Source: an uncultured Prevotella sp. (lineage in GTDB: Bacteria; Bacteroidota; Bacteroidia; Bacteroidales; Bacteroidaceae). From it: a DNA stretch of 15,513 nucleotides. Every line of letters begins with the position of its first letter. Within the stretch, counting starts at the first letter, position 1. The stretch is from NCBI GenBank assembly GCA_946055365.1, contig CAMGFM010000009.1, positions 1 to 15,513 of the forward strand, written 5' to 3'. Positions 1 through 6,355 of this stretch are shown piece by piece. Under the pieces are notes generated by a model. It searched no databases and was not told the origin of the DNA. It saw nothing but the letters and a program-made list of their open reading frames with translations. Position numbers and translations under genes: made by a program.

Positions 1-1658
1 GAGTGGAGTGGGGAATAGGGGATGTAGTTGCCGTATTCGGGTTGTGAGCGTGACGTGCGGTCGCGGTCTCTCTGACAGGTGTAGTTGAGCCTTATGTCCG
101 CCGCAAGTGTCCTGCCAGTGTAGGTATAGCCGCCCGATAGCGACATGCCCAGCGACTCCACGCGCCCGAAGTTGACCGTTGACCATCTGAACTGGCTTTT
201 CACGGGCATTGCTACAATCTTGTCCTTGATGTCGTTGTAGTAGAAGTCGGCGGCAAGGTGCAGTCTGCCCGACTTGTAGTCTGCCCCTATGTCCCATTGC
301 GACGTGTATTCGGGCTTGAGACTCGCATAGCCCGTGAGCGTGTAGTAGAGTTCGTTGAACGTGGGAGCGCGGAAGATGCGCTTGTGAAACGCACGCAGCA
401 CCCAGGAGCCTTTCTTCCACGATGCCATATACATGGGCGTGAGCCTGTGCAGTGTGGCATGGGGAGTGTCGCCGCGGTCGTTGATGAGAGTGTAGAGCAG
501 AGCCACGTTGGCCTCAAGCCCCCTCCACGACACTATGGCAGAGAGCAGGCTCTTGTGATCGCCGCGCAGGGCGTTGCCAGAGTGCGCCACGTTGGTGTTG
601 AGGCTGCTCCATCTGAGGTCGGTGCCTGCGGTGAGAGACAGCAGTGGGCTGTGCCATGAGGCAGATAGTGAGCCGTAGACATCGTGCTGTTCATAGCGGT
701 TGTCGCATGCCATGGCGGCGGCATTGGCAGATGGGTCTTGACGGTAGCGTGTCCAGTCATAGGAATATTTGACGTTGGCTTTCACGGCCACGCTGTGCCA
801 CTGGTGCTGCCATGAGGACTGTGCGAAGAAGTTGCGGTCCCACTGTCTGTCGCTGGAGTCCCACTGGTCGGAGAGCCGCCTCACCACGGGTCCCGGCAGG
901 CCGCGCTCGCTGCAATAGAAATAGACGTGCGTGCGCAGTGACTTGTGAAATGTGGCCAGCTCCGTGCGCAGAAAGCTGATGTCGGAGTTGTGTCTTGTGC
1001 CTGTGGTGTCCTCTGAGGCTGAGCGAAAGCGAAACCTGTAGTCGCCGCGTGCGTGCTGATATTCGGCATCGATGAACATCATGTCCTTGAAAGACACATA
1101 GGCCTTGGCCTTGCGCAGTCCGAAAGAGCCGGTGCCGCACTCCAGCCTTGTCTGCGAGCGTGTGGGCCGTCGTGTCTGCATATACACCGTTGCCGCGGAG
1201 GCATATTCTGACGGCGATTGCAGGCGTTGGCTGCGGTTGGCGTTGTAGAGTGCCACCGACTCCATGTTTGACAGGGAGTAGCGGCCGAGATCAGTCTGTC
1301 CGTTTTGGGCGTTGGCTATGCGTATGCCGTCGAGATAGACCCCCACGTGTTGCGATCCGAGCGAGCGCACGTTCACAGTCTTGAGTCCGCCGAGCCCTCC
1401 GTAGTCCTTTATCTGCACTCCCGAGAAATATTTTAGCGCGTCTGCCACCGACGTGGTGGATAGATCGGCGAGCGTCTTGCCCTCCATCTTCTGCGCGGGC
1501 GTGAGATAGTGTGTCCTTGTGCCAACCACGTCTACTGTGGCGAGGGCATAGACCGTGTCGCGCACGCCCTGCCCTGCCAGAGAGCCGCCCTGGGCGTTGG
1601 CTGCATGTGGGTTTGCGGATGTCAAAAGAGACAGAGCCGCGAGGAGCATTATTCTCAT
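1..1658 (-). CDS. btuB: TonB-dependent outer-membrane receptor, BtuB-like (3' end beyond window)
   Basis: An uninterrupted frame runs from ATG at 1658 to the left edge (552 codons, no stop reached), so the C-terminal part of the barrel is missing. Residues 1-22 form a signal peptide ending ANA-Q. A possible TonB box (TVYALATVDVVGT) lies at about 35-47, followed by a plug domain with typical phrases (VADALKYFSGVQI, VNVRSLGSQHVGVYLDGIRI) and then amphipathic aromatic-rich beta strands of the 22-stranded barrel (NELYYTLTGYASLKPEY is a typical receptor motif). There is no N-terminal carboxypeptidase-like domain of the SusC kind, which fits a BtuB/vitamin receptor. It lies 157 bp downstream of a BtuG-like gene that follows a cobalamin riboswitch, so cobalamin or another corrinoid is the inferred substrate, imported with TonB-ExbBD energy. 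The receptor family is certain; the ligand rests on context. Confidence 0.85.
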   Translation of the reverse strand, partial: MRIMLLAALSLLTSANPHAANAQGGSLAGQGVRDTVYALATVDVVGTRTHYLTPAQKMEGKTLADLSTTSVADALKYFSGVQIKDYGGLGGLKTVNVRSLGSQHVGVYLDGIRIANAQNGQTDLGRYSLSNMESVALYNANRSQRLQSPSEYASAATVYMQTRRPTRSQTRLECGTGSFGLRKAKAYVSFKDMMFIDAEYQHARGDYRFRFRSASEDTTGTRHNSDISFLRTELATFHKSLRTHVYFYCSERGLPGPVVRRLSDQWDSSDRQWDRNFFAQSSWQHQWHSVAVKANVKYSYDWTRYRQDPSANAAAMACDNRYEQHDVYGSLSASWHSPLLSLTAGTDLRWSSLNTNVAHSGNALRGDHKSLLSAIVSWRGLEANVALLYTLINDRGDTPHATLHRLTPMYMASWKKGSWVLRAFHKRIFRAPTFNELYYTLTGYASLKPEYTSQWDIGADYKSGRLHLAADFYYNDIKDKIVAMPVKSQFRWSTVNFGRVESLGMSLSGGYTYTGRTLAADIRLNYTCQRDRDRTSRSQPEYGNYIPYSPLH

Positions 1659-1691
1659 TTCACGGTCAATATTTATGCTTTGTCATTATAT

Positions 1692-1719
1692 CGGGGCGTG
1701 TCATGACAGGCACGCCCCG
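1692..1719 (-). terminator. Inverted repeat between the BtuG-like gene and the receptor
   Basis: CGGGGCGTG and CACGCCCCG form a perfect 9-bp stem around a 10-base loop. On the minus-strand transcript it lies about 95 bases past the stop of the BtuG-like gene and about 35 bases before the receptor start. No U-run follows it, so it may be an intercistronic processing or partial-attenuation hairpin rather than a true terminator. Confidence 0.45.
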
Positions 1720-1732
1720 TGTGCAGTTTGCA

Positions 1733-1810
1733 AAAGTGGCTCTTTACGATGTCAAAAGTGGCGTTTTTGGGTGTCAAAAGTGGCGTTTGGCTTTTGCAAA
1801 GAGCCACTTT
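1733..1810. repeat. Array A: four 13-bp near-palindromes at 22-bp period
   Basis: Units AAAGTGGCTCTTT (1733-1745), AAAGTGGCGTTTT (1755-1767), AAAGTGGCGTTTG (1777-1789) and AAAGAGCCACTTT (1798-1810) have centres at 1739, 1761, 1783 and 1804. Spacers are 8-9 bp and differ (two end in GTCA). Units 1 and 4 are exact reverse complements although neither is itself a perfect palindrome, so they could pair as a 13-bp stem. The array begins 5 bp after the stop codon of the BtuG-like gene in the minus direction. Confidence 0.85.
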
Positions 1811-1815
1811 CCTTG

Positions 1816-3162
1816 TTATCTCACCAGCACTTTGCGTGTGCTGCCGTCGCTCATGCGCAGAATGTTGATGCCCCTTTGCGGTGCGTCGATGAGCTGTCCG
1901 TTGGCGTTGTATCTTGCCGTGACGTTGGCGTTGCCGTCTGTCGTGGTTGTGGTCATGCCATTGGTGTTGCCGTCGTTGGCAAATACGGGCAGGCAAGGAT
2001 ACCAATAGTTCTGCTCCATGGGATAGGAGCTGACGAGCGTGCCGTCGGGCGAGTAGACGCGCAGCTCTTGGTTGTTGCTCCATGCGCCTATGGTCACGCC
2101 AATGTAGAGATTGCCGTCGTTGGGACTCACACGGCAGCAAGAGCCATAAATGTAGGGCTGTGGCATATTGCCGTCTTGCGTGAAGTCGATGACCTTCTGC
2201 ACGGTGTTGTTGTCGATGTCATATCTGAAGAGCATCTGTCCCGAGGTCCACGGGCCGTCGCCGCCGTTCCAGTAAAGCACGTTTTCGGTGGGCGATGCCG
2301 TGAAACAGTCGGGAGTCCACGCCCCCCAGGAGTTGGCAGGGGCATAGAGTCCGTCGGAGAGGTCGATGTCCGTGGCATCATAAGTGTCGGGATTGACCCT
2401 CACGATGGTGTTGCGCGTGGCGCCGTTGCCGTTTTTGTCGCTCACGGAGAGCCACAGGCTGCCGTCCAGCGACTGCACCACTGAGCCGTAAGACCATCCT
2501 TCGGGCTGGTTGTTGACCGTCTTTATGAGCGTGTCGTCGGTAGTGTCTATGACGAGAAGGCCGCGTTCCTGATCCACGACAAAGAGTATGCCGTCGTGCA
2601 GCACCATGTTGCCGGCCTGATTGTTGTAGACACCAGCCGAGGCACAGTCCGTGCCGGCGATGGGACCGCTCACCGACCAGTCGTCAAGGCTCACTACATA
2701 TATGCCGTTGGTGGAGCTGACATAGGCCTTGCGCAGCTCTCCCGCGGGCAGGATGGCTCTCGCGTCGGCTGCCACGGAGCCTCCGTCAGTCGCTATGTTG
2801 TTGATTTGTGCCGTCACCTCCATGCTTGAGGCGTCGCAAACGGTGATGCTGGGGTCGTCATCAGCGGCATTTTGCAGGCTCTTCTTCTTGGTGACTATAT
2901 ACATAAGCCCCTCGTGTATGGTGGCGAAGCATCCCGTGGTGCCGAGAGACACCTCCGAGCCTTGCATAGTGAGCGGCACCCTGTAGTGCCATGCGCCGTC
3001 GCTGTCGAGAAAGTTGATTGTGGCGCGCTCTGTGCCAAACAGCCCTTCGTTGAGAACAAACACGCCATCGGCATAGTCGCCATTGGTTGTCCGTGAGTAG
3101 GCGGACAGTGTGCATACGGCTGCAATTGCGGCCGCAGACAGTAATCTGTGGAATTTTGACAT
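1816..3162 (-). CDS. BtuG-like surface beta-propeller protein (DUF5074/YncE family)
   Basis: A 448-residue secreted protein. Residues 1-23 are a Sec signal peptide (MSKFHRLLSAAAIAAVCTLS), then repeated beta-propeller blades with recurring phrases such as GIYVVSLDDWSVSGPI (153-168), GLLVIDTTDDTLIKTV (201-216) and TIVRVNPDTYDATDI (252-266), as in DUF5074/YncE-like proteins. BtuG, a surface propeller of gut Bacteroides that binds cobalamin and passes it to BtuB, belongs to this type. Here the gene directly follows a cobalamin riboswitch and precedes a BtuB-like receptor, so the same job is inferred. Unlike the Bacteroides lipoprotein, no proper lipobox is seen (AAVC has Val before Cys). Instead, after a Thr-rich linker (404-408), residues 412-448 (ARYNANGQLIDA ... 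GINIL ... RKVLVR) resemble a T9SS type A sorting domain. The start at 3162 places the signal peptide correctly. Family is fairly sure; ligand and export route are inferred. Confidence 0.8.
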   Translation of the reverse strand: MSKFHRLLSAAAIAAVCTLSAYSRTTNGDYADGVFVLNEGLFGTERATINFLDSDGAWHYRVPLTMQGSEVSLGTTGCFATIHEGLMYIVTKKKSLQNAADDDPSITVCDASSMEVTAQINNIATDGGSVAADARAILPAGELRKAYVSSTNGIYVVSLDDWSVSGPIAGTDCASAGVYNNQAGNMVLHDGILFVVDQERGLLVIDTTDDTLIKTVNNQPEGWSYGSVVQSLDGSLWLSVSDKNGNGATRNTIVRVNPDTYDATDIDLSDGLYAPANSWGAWTPDCFTASPTENVLYWNGGDGPWTSGQMLFRYDIDNNTVQKVIDFTQDGNMPQPYIYGSCCRVSPNDGNLYIGVTIGAWSNNQELRVYSPDGTLVSSYPMEQNYWYPCLPVFANDGNTNGMTTTTTDGNANVTARYNANGQLIDAPQRGINILRMSDGSTRKVLVR

Positions 3163-3282
3163 AATAGGTTATGATGATGTGAAACAATAAAGTGACGGTA
3201 TATACATATATCCCTGCATGTCATAGACGCGACCGTGCCGCCCCGAAAGAGGAGCGTGACGGACGGCAAGATGCAGAATATG

Positions 3283-3549
3283 TCTCCCCACACACTAACC
3301 CACGAGAGTGCGGGGCATACCTTATGGCTGATGGCAGGTCTTCTGACTTGCCGCCCGGCGCAAACGCCTTCCCGGCACGTGTCATGCTGCATGTCAAAAG
3401 TCAGCATGACGGCTACACGCGGCGGCTCGCCGCATATACATGGCCAGTGGCAAAAATGTTCGCGACCGTAGAAAAGGACGGCTCACAGCAGCGGGACTGT
3501 CAGGGACTTGCACCCTTGTTCCCTTTTAACCGCCGTTTGAATAGGCGGA
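3283..3549 (-). ncRNA. Cobalamin (B12) riboswitch with downstream expression-platform hairpin
   Basis: Read on the minus strand, the conserved blocks of the cobalamin aptamer occur in order: TTAAAAGGGAAC, GGTGCAAGTCCCTGACAGTC, CCCGCTGCTGTGAGC, GCCACTGG, CGGGAAGGCG and the B12 box AAGTCAGAAGACCTGCC (3349-3333). Seventeen bases past the box, an 8-bp stem (3308-3315 with 3286-3293, one G-U) with a 14-base loop suits P13, whose loop usually kisses L5 when ligand is bound. The 5' strand of P1 (GGCGG, 3534-3530) can also pair with CCGCC at 3548-3544, a possible competing hairpin. The BtuG-like start is about 120 bases further on. Cobalamin binding is expected to lower expression of the uptake operon. 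Exact ends are approximate. Confidence 0.95.
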
Positions 3550-3579
3550 CCACAGCTTGTCAATATTTTTGTCAGCCTG

Positions 3580-3606
3580 CAAAGTTAGCTTATTTTATGT
3601 AAAAAA
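3580..3606 (-). promoter_or_regulatory. Promoter candidate for the riboswitch/B12 uptake operon
   Basis: On the minus strand TAACTTTG (3587-3580) matches the Bacteroidetes -7 element TAnnTTTG exactly. It would start transcription about 25-30 bases ahead of the aptamer. The -33 element is poor: only a T-run at 3606-3601 lies upstream, at a shorter than usual distance. Confidence 0.5.
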
Positions 3607-3628
3607 CGTTTCCAGACAGCCCGTTTTT

Positions 3629-3659
3629 TTTGAGCTGACGCACATTTGCATTAACTTTG
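3629..3659 (+). promoter_or_regulatory. Bacteroidetes-type promoter for the hemolysin III-like gene
   Basis: TTTG at 3629-3632 and TAACTTTG at 3652-3659 are separated by exactly 19 bp, the full TTTG-N19-TAnnTTTG pattern of the Bacteroidetes primary sigma factor. Transcription should start near 3665, giving a leader of about 110 bases. It is back to back with the riboswitch promoter, whose -7 element is about 40 bp away on the other strand. Confidence 0.8.
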
Positions 3660-3699
3660 CATCAAGGAGAGAGGCGTGCCGTGAGGCTCTGCGGGGCGG

Positions 3700-3735
3700 C
3701 TTTGGCTTCATGAGAGCCAAAGGTGTGTTTTTTTT
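3700..3735 (+). promoter_or_regulatory. Leader hairpin followed by eight T (attenuator-like)
   Basis: CTTTGGCT (3700-3707) and AGCCAAAG (3715-3722) make an 8-bp stem with a 7-base loop, and eight T follow at 3728-3735 after five bases. It lies inside the transcribed leader, 40 bases before the start codon. The gap between stem and T-run is longer than in a standard intrinsic terminator, so attenuation is only a possibility. Confidence 0.35.
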
Positions 3736-3775
3736 CATGACACCCCACATAACATACAAGCATCAATAAAGGAAG

Positions 3776-4429
3776 ATGAGAAGAATATTTTTCAATCATA
3801 GGGAGGAAGTGTGGAACTCGTGGTCTCACGGCATGGGCATTGTGCTGGGCCTTGTCGTTGGCACGATATTCCTCGTGTGGTGTGGCTGGGCCCGCAACGG
3901 CTGGGCCACGGCCGGGGTCATACTCTATCTCTTCGGTATGCTATGCTCCTATGTGGCAAGCACGCTCTATCATGCCCTAAGTGCGTGGTCGCCGTGGAAG
4001 GAGCGTCTGCGCAAGTGGGATCATGCCGCCATCTACTGGCACATAGCAGGCTCCTACTCTCCCATCACGCTCATAGCCCTGCGCGAATATGGCTATTGGG
4101 GCTGGGCGTTGTTTGGGTTTATATGGGCGGCGGCCATTGCAGGCACTGTCAAGAGCTTCACCTCGCTCAAGGACAGCAGCCTCACGGAGACAGTGTGCTT
4201 TGTGGCCATGGGCATGAGCGTGCTTGTGGCCTTCAGACCGCTGTCGCATTGTGTCGGCGCGGCTGCCTTGTCGTGGATAATAGCCGAGGGAGTGAGCTAT
4301 GTCACGGGTGCCGTGTTCTATAGCATCAACAGGCGCAGGTTCATGCACACCGTCTTCCATTTCTTTGTGCTGCTTGGCTCTGTGTGTCACATCATTGCCG
4401 TGTGGGAGATACTGCTCAGGTATCTCTGA
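3776..4429 (+). CDS. Hemolysin III family (PAQR-type) membrane protein
   Basis: A 217-residue integral membrane protein with about seven hydrophobic segments, the normal size for bacterial hemolysin III/YqfA/TrhA proteins of the PAQR superfamily. The polar residues thought to form the metal-dependent hydrolase-like site are present: SxxxH at S62/H66 (STLYHAL), D82 in WDHAAIYWHIAGSYSPI, and H191, H195 and H205 in the last segments (HTVFHFFVLLGSVCH). E11 and H18 begin the typical EEVWNSWSHG entry motif. Members are linked to membrane homeostasis; a haemolytic role is not established for most. The start follows AAGGAAG, a usable ribosome binding site, and has its own strong promoter. It stands alone, divergent from the B12 operon, and nothing suggests control by the riboswitch. 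Confidence 0.9.
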   Translation: MRRIFFNHREEVWNSWSHGMGIVLGLVVGTIFLVWCGWARNGWATAGVILYLFGMLCSYVASTLYHALSAWSPWKERLRKWDHAAIYWHIAGSYSPITLIALREYGYWGWALFGFIWAAAIAGTVKSFTSLKDSSLTETVCFVAMGMSVLVAFRPLSHCVGAAALSWIIAEGVSYVTGAVFYSINRRRFMHTVFHFFVLLGSVCHIIAVWEILLRYL

Positions 4430-4556
4430 ATGGGGCTGTCTCTCTCCTGAGCCACCTCTCCTGCACGGCTTGAAGTGTTTTTCATACACGGCGTGTTCCT
4501 TGACGGGCAACCCATGGATGGCTGGGGAATGTAGACACTATACTGTTGACGTGCAG
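4430..4556. other. Intergenic stretch after the hemolysin III-like gene, nothing recognised
   Basis: No gene, clear terminator hairpin or repeat unit is seen between the stop codon and the start of array B. Confidence 0.5.
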
Positions 4557-4680
4557 AGGTAAAGGACCTGACGGTAGGAAAGTGACACATTGGGCAACGT
4601 AAAGAGGCGTTTTAGGGAGTGAAAAGTGGCGTTTTAGACAGCCTAAAAGGCCTCTTTAGAGAATGTAAAGAGGCACTTTT
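4557..4680. repeat. Array B: five (perhaps six) 13-bp units at 22-bp period
   Basis: Units AAAGTGACACATT (4579-4591), AAAGAGGCGTTTT (4601-4613), AAAGTGGCGTTTT (4623-4635), AAAAGGCCTCTTT (4645-4657) and AAAGAGGCACTTT (4667-4679) have centres 22 bp apart throughout. A weak unit AGGTAAAGGACCT at 4557-4569 would continue the phase upstream. Units 2 and 4 with one flank form a 17-bp stem (4600-4616 with 4642-4658) with a single G/G mismatch. The array lies downstream of the hemolysin III-like gene. Confidence 0.85.
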
Positions 4681-4813
4681 GAGAGCGAAAACAATAATCA
4701 CAGAAAAATCATATATAACACGTTTGACATTAGATGGCATATAGAGCATGATGCAAAGGCGCAGGCGGTGTGGACGTGGCTTTGTTTTTCGCAGGTATTA
4801 ATGATTTTTAACT
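4681..4813. other. AT-rich intergenic stretch, nothing recognised
   Basis: Between array B and the G-run lies AT-rich sequence without a coding frame or a full promoter match. Confidence 0.4.
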
Positions 4814-4822
4814 GGGGGGGGG
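4814..4822 (+). repeat. Run of nine G upstream of a promoter
   Basis: Nine consecutive G lie 3 bp before TTTG at 4826. Such tracts are prone to slippage. Its place at a promoter of a secreted protein makes length-dependent expression possible, though no length variation can be seen from one sequence. Confidence 0.6.
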
Positions 4823-4825
4823 ATG

Positions 4826-4853
4826 TTTGTATAGTTAATTCTATTTACATTTG
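4826..4853 (+). promoter_or_regulatory. Promoter candidate for the duplicated secreted protein
   Basis: TACATTTG (4846-4853) fits TAnnTTTG exactly. TTTG at 4826-4829 precedes it by 16 bp, shorter than the usual 19, so the -33 element may be suboptimal. Transcription would begin near 4860, at the base of the leader hairpin. Confidence 0.5.
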
Positions 4854-4860
4854 CATCAGT

Positions 4861-4924
4861 CTAAGACAGGCTTCGGCTCGTCGTTTATCGCAATCTCCAT
4901 TGCGCTTGGCTTGCGCTGTCTTAG
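4861..4924 (+). ncRNA. Structured 5' leader element closed by a 9-bp perfect stem
   Basis: CTAAGACAG (4861-4869) and CTGTCTTAG (4916-4924) are perfect reverse complements enclosing 46 bases. Inside, CGCAAT-CTCC-ATTGCG (4889-4904) forms a 6-bp hairpin and CTTCGG (4871-4876) can form a small UUCG-capped hairpin, so the whole folds as a closed multi-arm structure. It sits at the expected 5' end of the mRNA and 30 bases before the start codon. It matches no riboswitch class I recognise. It could be an RNA stabiliser, a regulatory leader or a copy of a dispersed palindromic repeat. Confidence 0.55.
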
Positions 4925-4954
4925 TAAAAGTATAACCTAAAAGAAAGAATATCT

Positions 4955-6280
4955 ATGGTAAGAAAGGTATTGGGCGTGCTTGCGCTGGCGTTGGTGTCAT
5001 TGCAGGCGACGGCACAGTCCTGTTTTAGGGACGGGATGGTGTGGAAGAGTTGGATAAGCGGCACTACTGACGGCCTTGGCACGGGTCGTGTGGAAGTGTC
5101 GGTCATTGACGGTGTGGAGACTGTGGATGGCGTGACCGCGATGAGGCTCTATGTGTATGACGAAGGCGAGGAATCCTTGCGCTCGCTTCGTGCCTATATC
5201 CGCACAGAAGGCGACAGGGTCTATTTCAGAAAGCCCGGTTCAGACTCAGACAAGTGGCTTCTGATGTATGACTTCGGGCTGAAGGCAGGCGAGGGATGCT
5301 ATGTGTATGACGCTGCCGCCGAAGATGGCGAGGCGTGCAGGACATATATGCGTTGTGCGGAGGTCACCGCAGGCGACGGCAATGGTCCTGCCGTGATGGC
5401 TATGGAGGAATATAAGGACGAGTCATGCAGCGGTAGCGTGGAGCAGGCTGTGTGGTTGGACGGCATTTCGTCGGACAGGGGCATCATCTACAACAGCCGC
5501 TACGGCATGGACGGGCGTGGAGAGAGGCTGGTGGAGGCCTCTTGCGACGGCGAAACGTACTATGCGGCGGACATTCCCGTGAACACCTTTTTCTTTAAAA
5601 ACATGTCATGGAAGACTCAGGTGGCAAGCACTACAGACGAGACATGCCCCACGTTCATACAGACCGCCACGCTCGACTGTGCGGAGACGGTGGACGGCTA
5701 CAGGCAAATGCAGCTCTATTGCAGCTATGACAACGATCCCGGCTCGTTTGAGCTTGAAGCCTACATCCGCATTGACGGTGACAAGGTCTATTTCCGAAGA
5801 CTTGACTCCGATAATGACACTTGGCTTCTGATGTATGACTTCGGGCTAAGGGCAGGCGAGGGCTGCTATGTGTATAATGCATATTCTAAAAACGAAGAGC
5901 CTGCAAGGACTTATGTCAAGTGCGTGGGCATAAAGGCCGACAAGCAGTGTGGCTGGACTGTGATGTCGCTGGAAGAGTATGACGACGAGTCATGCGGCTC
6001 GCTTAAAGGCACTGGTGCATGGTTGCAGGGGCTTGCCTCGGTGAACGGACTCATGTTTAACAACTGCTTTGGCATGGATGGGCTTGGTGGAATGTTGCTT
6101 GAGGCCTCATGTCAGGGCAAGGTATATTATCATAAGATAACAAGCGGCATAGGCAAAGTGTCTGGTGAAGAGCGTGCGGTAGAAAAGTGCTATGGCATAA
6201 ACGGCATGGCTGTGGATGCTGACGGCACGCACGGCAATGGCATAGTGATAAGAAACGGCAGGAAGTGGCTGAAGAGATAA
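4955..6280 (+). CDS. Secreted protein with two tandem ~189-residue units and a T9SS-like tail
   Basis: A 441-residue protein of unknown function. Residues 1-21 are a Sec signal peptide (ending ATA-Q). The mature part is a tandem duplication: about 24-204 and 213-393 align at a constant offset of 189 residues, sharing AYIR, VYFR, WLLMYDFGL (101 and 290), AGEGCYVY, EEY.DESC and EASC.G..YY. Several cysteines recur at equal places (C115/C304, C158/C347, C197/C386), suggesting a conserved fold or disulphides. The copies still share a 26-bp exact DNA stretch (5255-5280 and 5822-5847), so the duplication or a later gene conversion is fairly recent. The last ~30 residues (CYGINGMAVDADG ... GIVIRNGRKWLKR) resemble the Prevotella style of T9SS sorting tail, so surface attachment or release through T9SS is inferred. 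The gene appears monocistronic, with an A-rich upstream region instead of a clear ribosome binding site. No enzyme motif was seen. Confidence 0.85.
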   Translation: MVRKVLGVLALALVSLQATAQSCFRDGMVWKSWISGTTDGLGTGRVEVSVIDGVETVDGVTAMRLYVYDEGEESLRSLRAYIRTEGDRVYFRKPGSDSDKWLLMYDFGLKAGEGCYVYDAAAEDGEACRTYMRCAEVTAGDGNGPAVMAMEEYKDESCSGSVEQAVWLDGISSDRGIIYNSRYGMDGRGERLVEASCDGETYYAADIPVNTFFFKNMSWKTQVASTTDETCPTFIQTATLDCAETVDGYRQMQLYCSYDNDPGSFELEAYIRIDGDKVYFRRLDSDNDTWLLMYDFGLRAGEGCYVYNAYSKNEEPARTYVKCVGIKADKQCGWTVMSLEEYDDESCGSLKGTGAWLQGLASVNGLMFNNCFGMDGLGGMLLEASCQGKVYYHKITSGIGKVSGEERAVEKCYGINGMAVDADGTHGNGIVIRNGRKWLKR

Positions 6281-6321
6281 GGGCTACGGGGTGTGCGGAG
6301 ACTGAGTGATGGCATTACGGG

Positions 6322-6355
6322 CGGGAAAACAGGCGCGCAGGCCTGTTAAAACCCG
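6322..6355 (+). terminator. Hairpin downstream of the duplicated secreted protein
   Basis: AACAGGC and GCCTGTT (7 bp, 6-base loop) plus outer CGGG/CCCG form a hairpin starting 42 bases past the stop codon. There is no U-run after it. Its right half overlaps the left end of the MITE-like element, so it may be a chance product of that insertion. Confidence 0.35.

Noticed and set aside
1..1658. Receptor gene as a broken gene made of small fragments
   Set aside because: Reading the minus strand from 1658 gives one open frame of 552 codons to the edge; it is simply cut by the window boundary.
1555..2484. Plus-strand open frame of 309 codons
   Set aside because: It lies antisense to the BtuG-like gene and receptor start, which have clear family similarity and signal peptides; it is a shadow frame of GC-rich codons.
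4861..4924. Invertible promoter flanked by inverted repeats
   Set aside because: The 46 bp between the repeats contain no TAnnTTTG element on either strand, and no site-specific recombinase is nearby.
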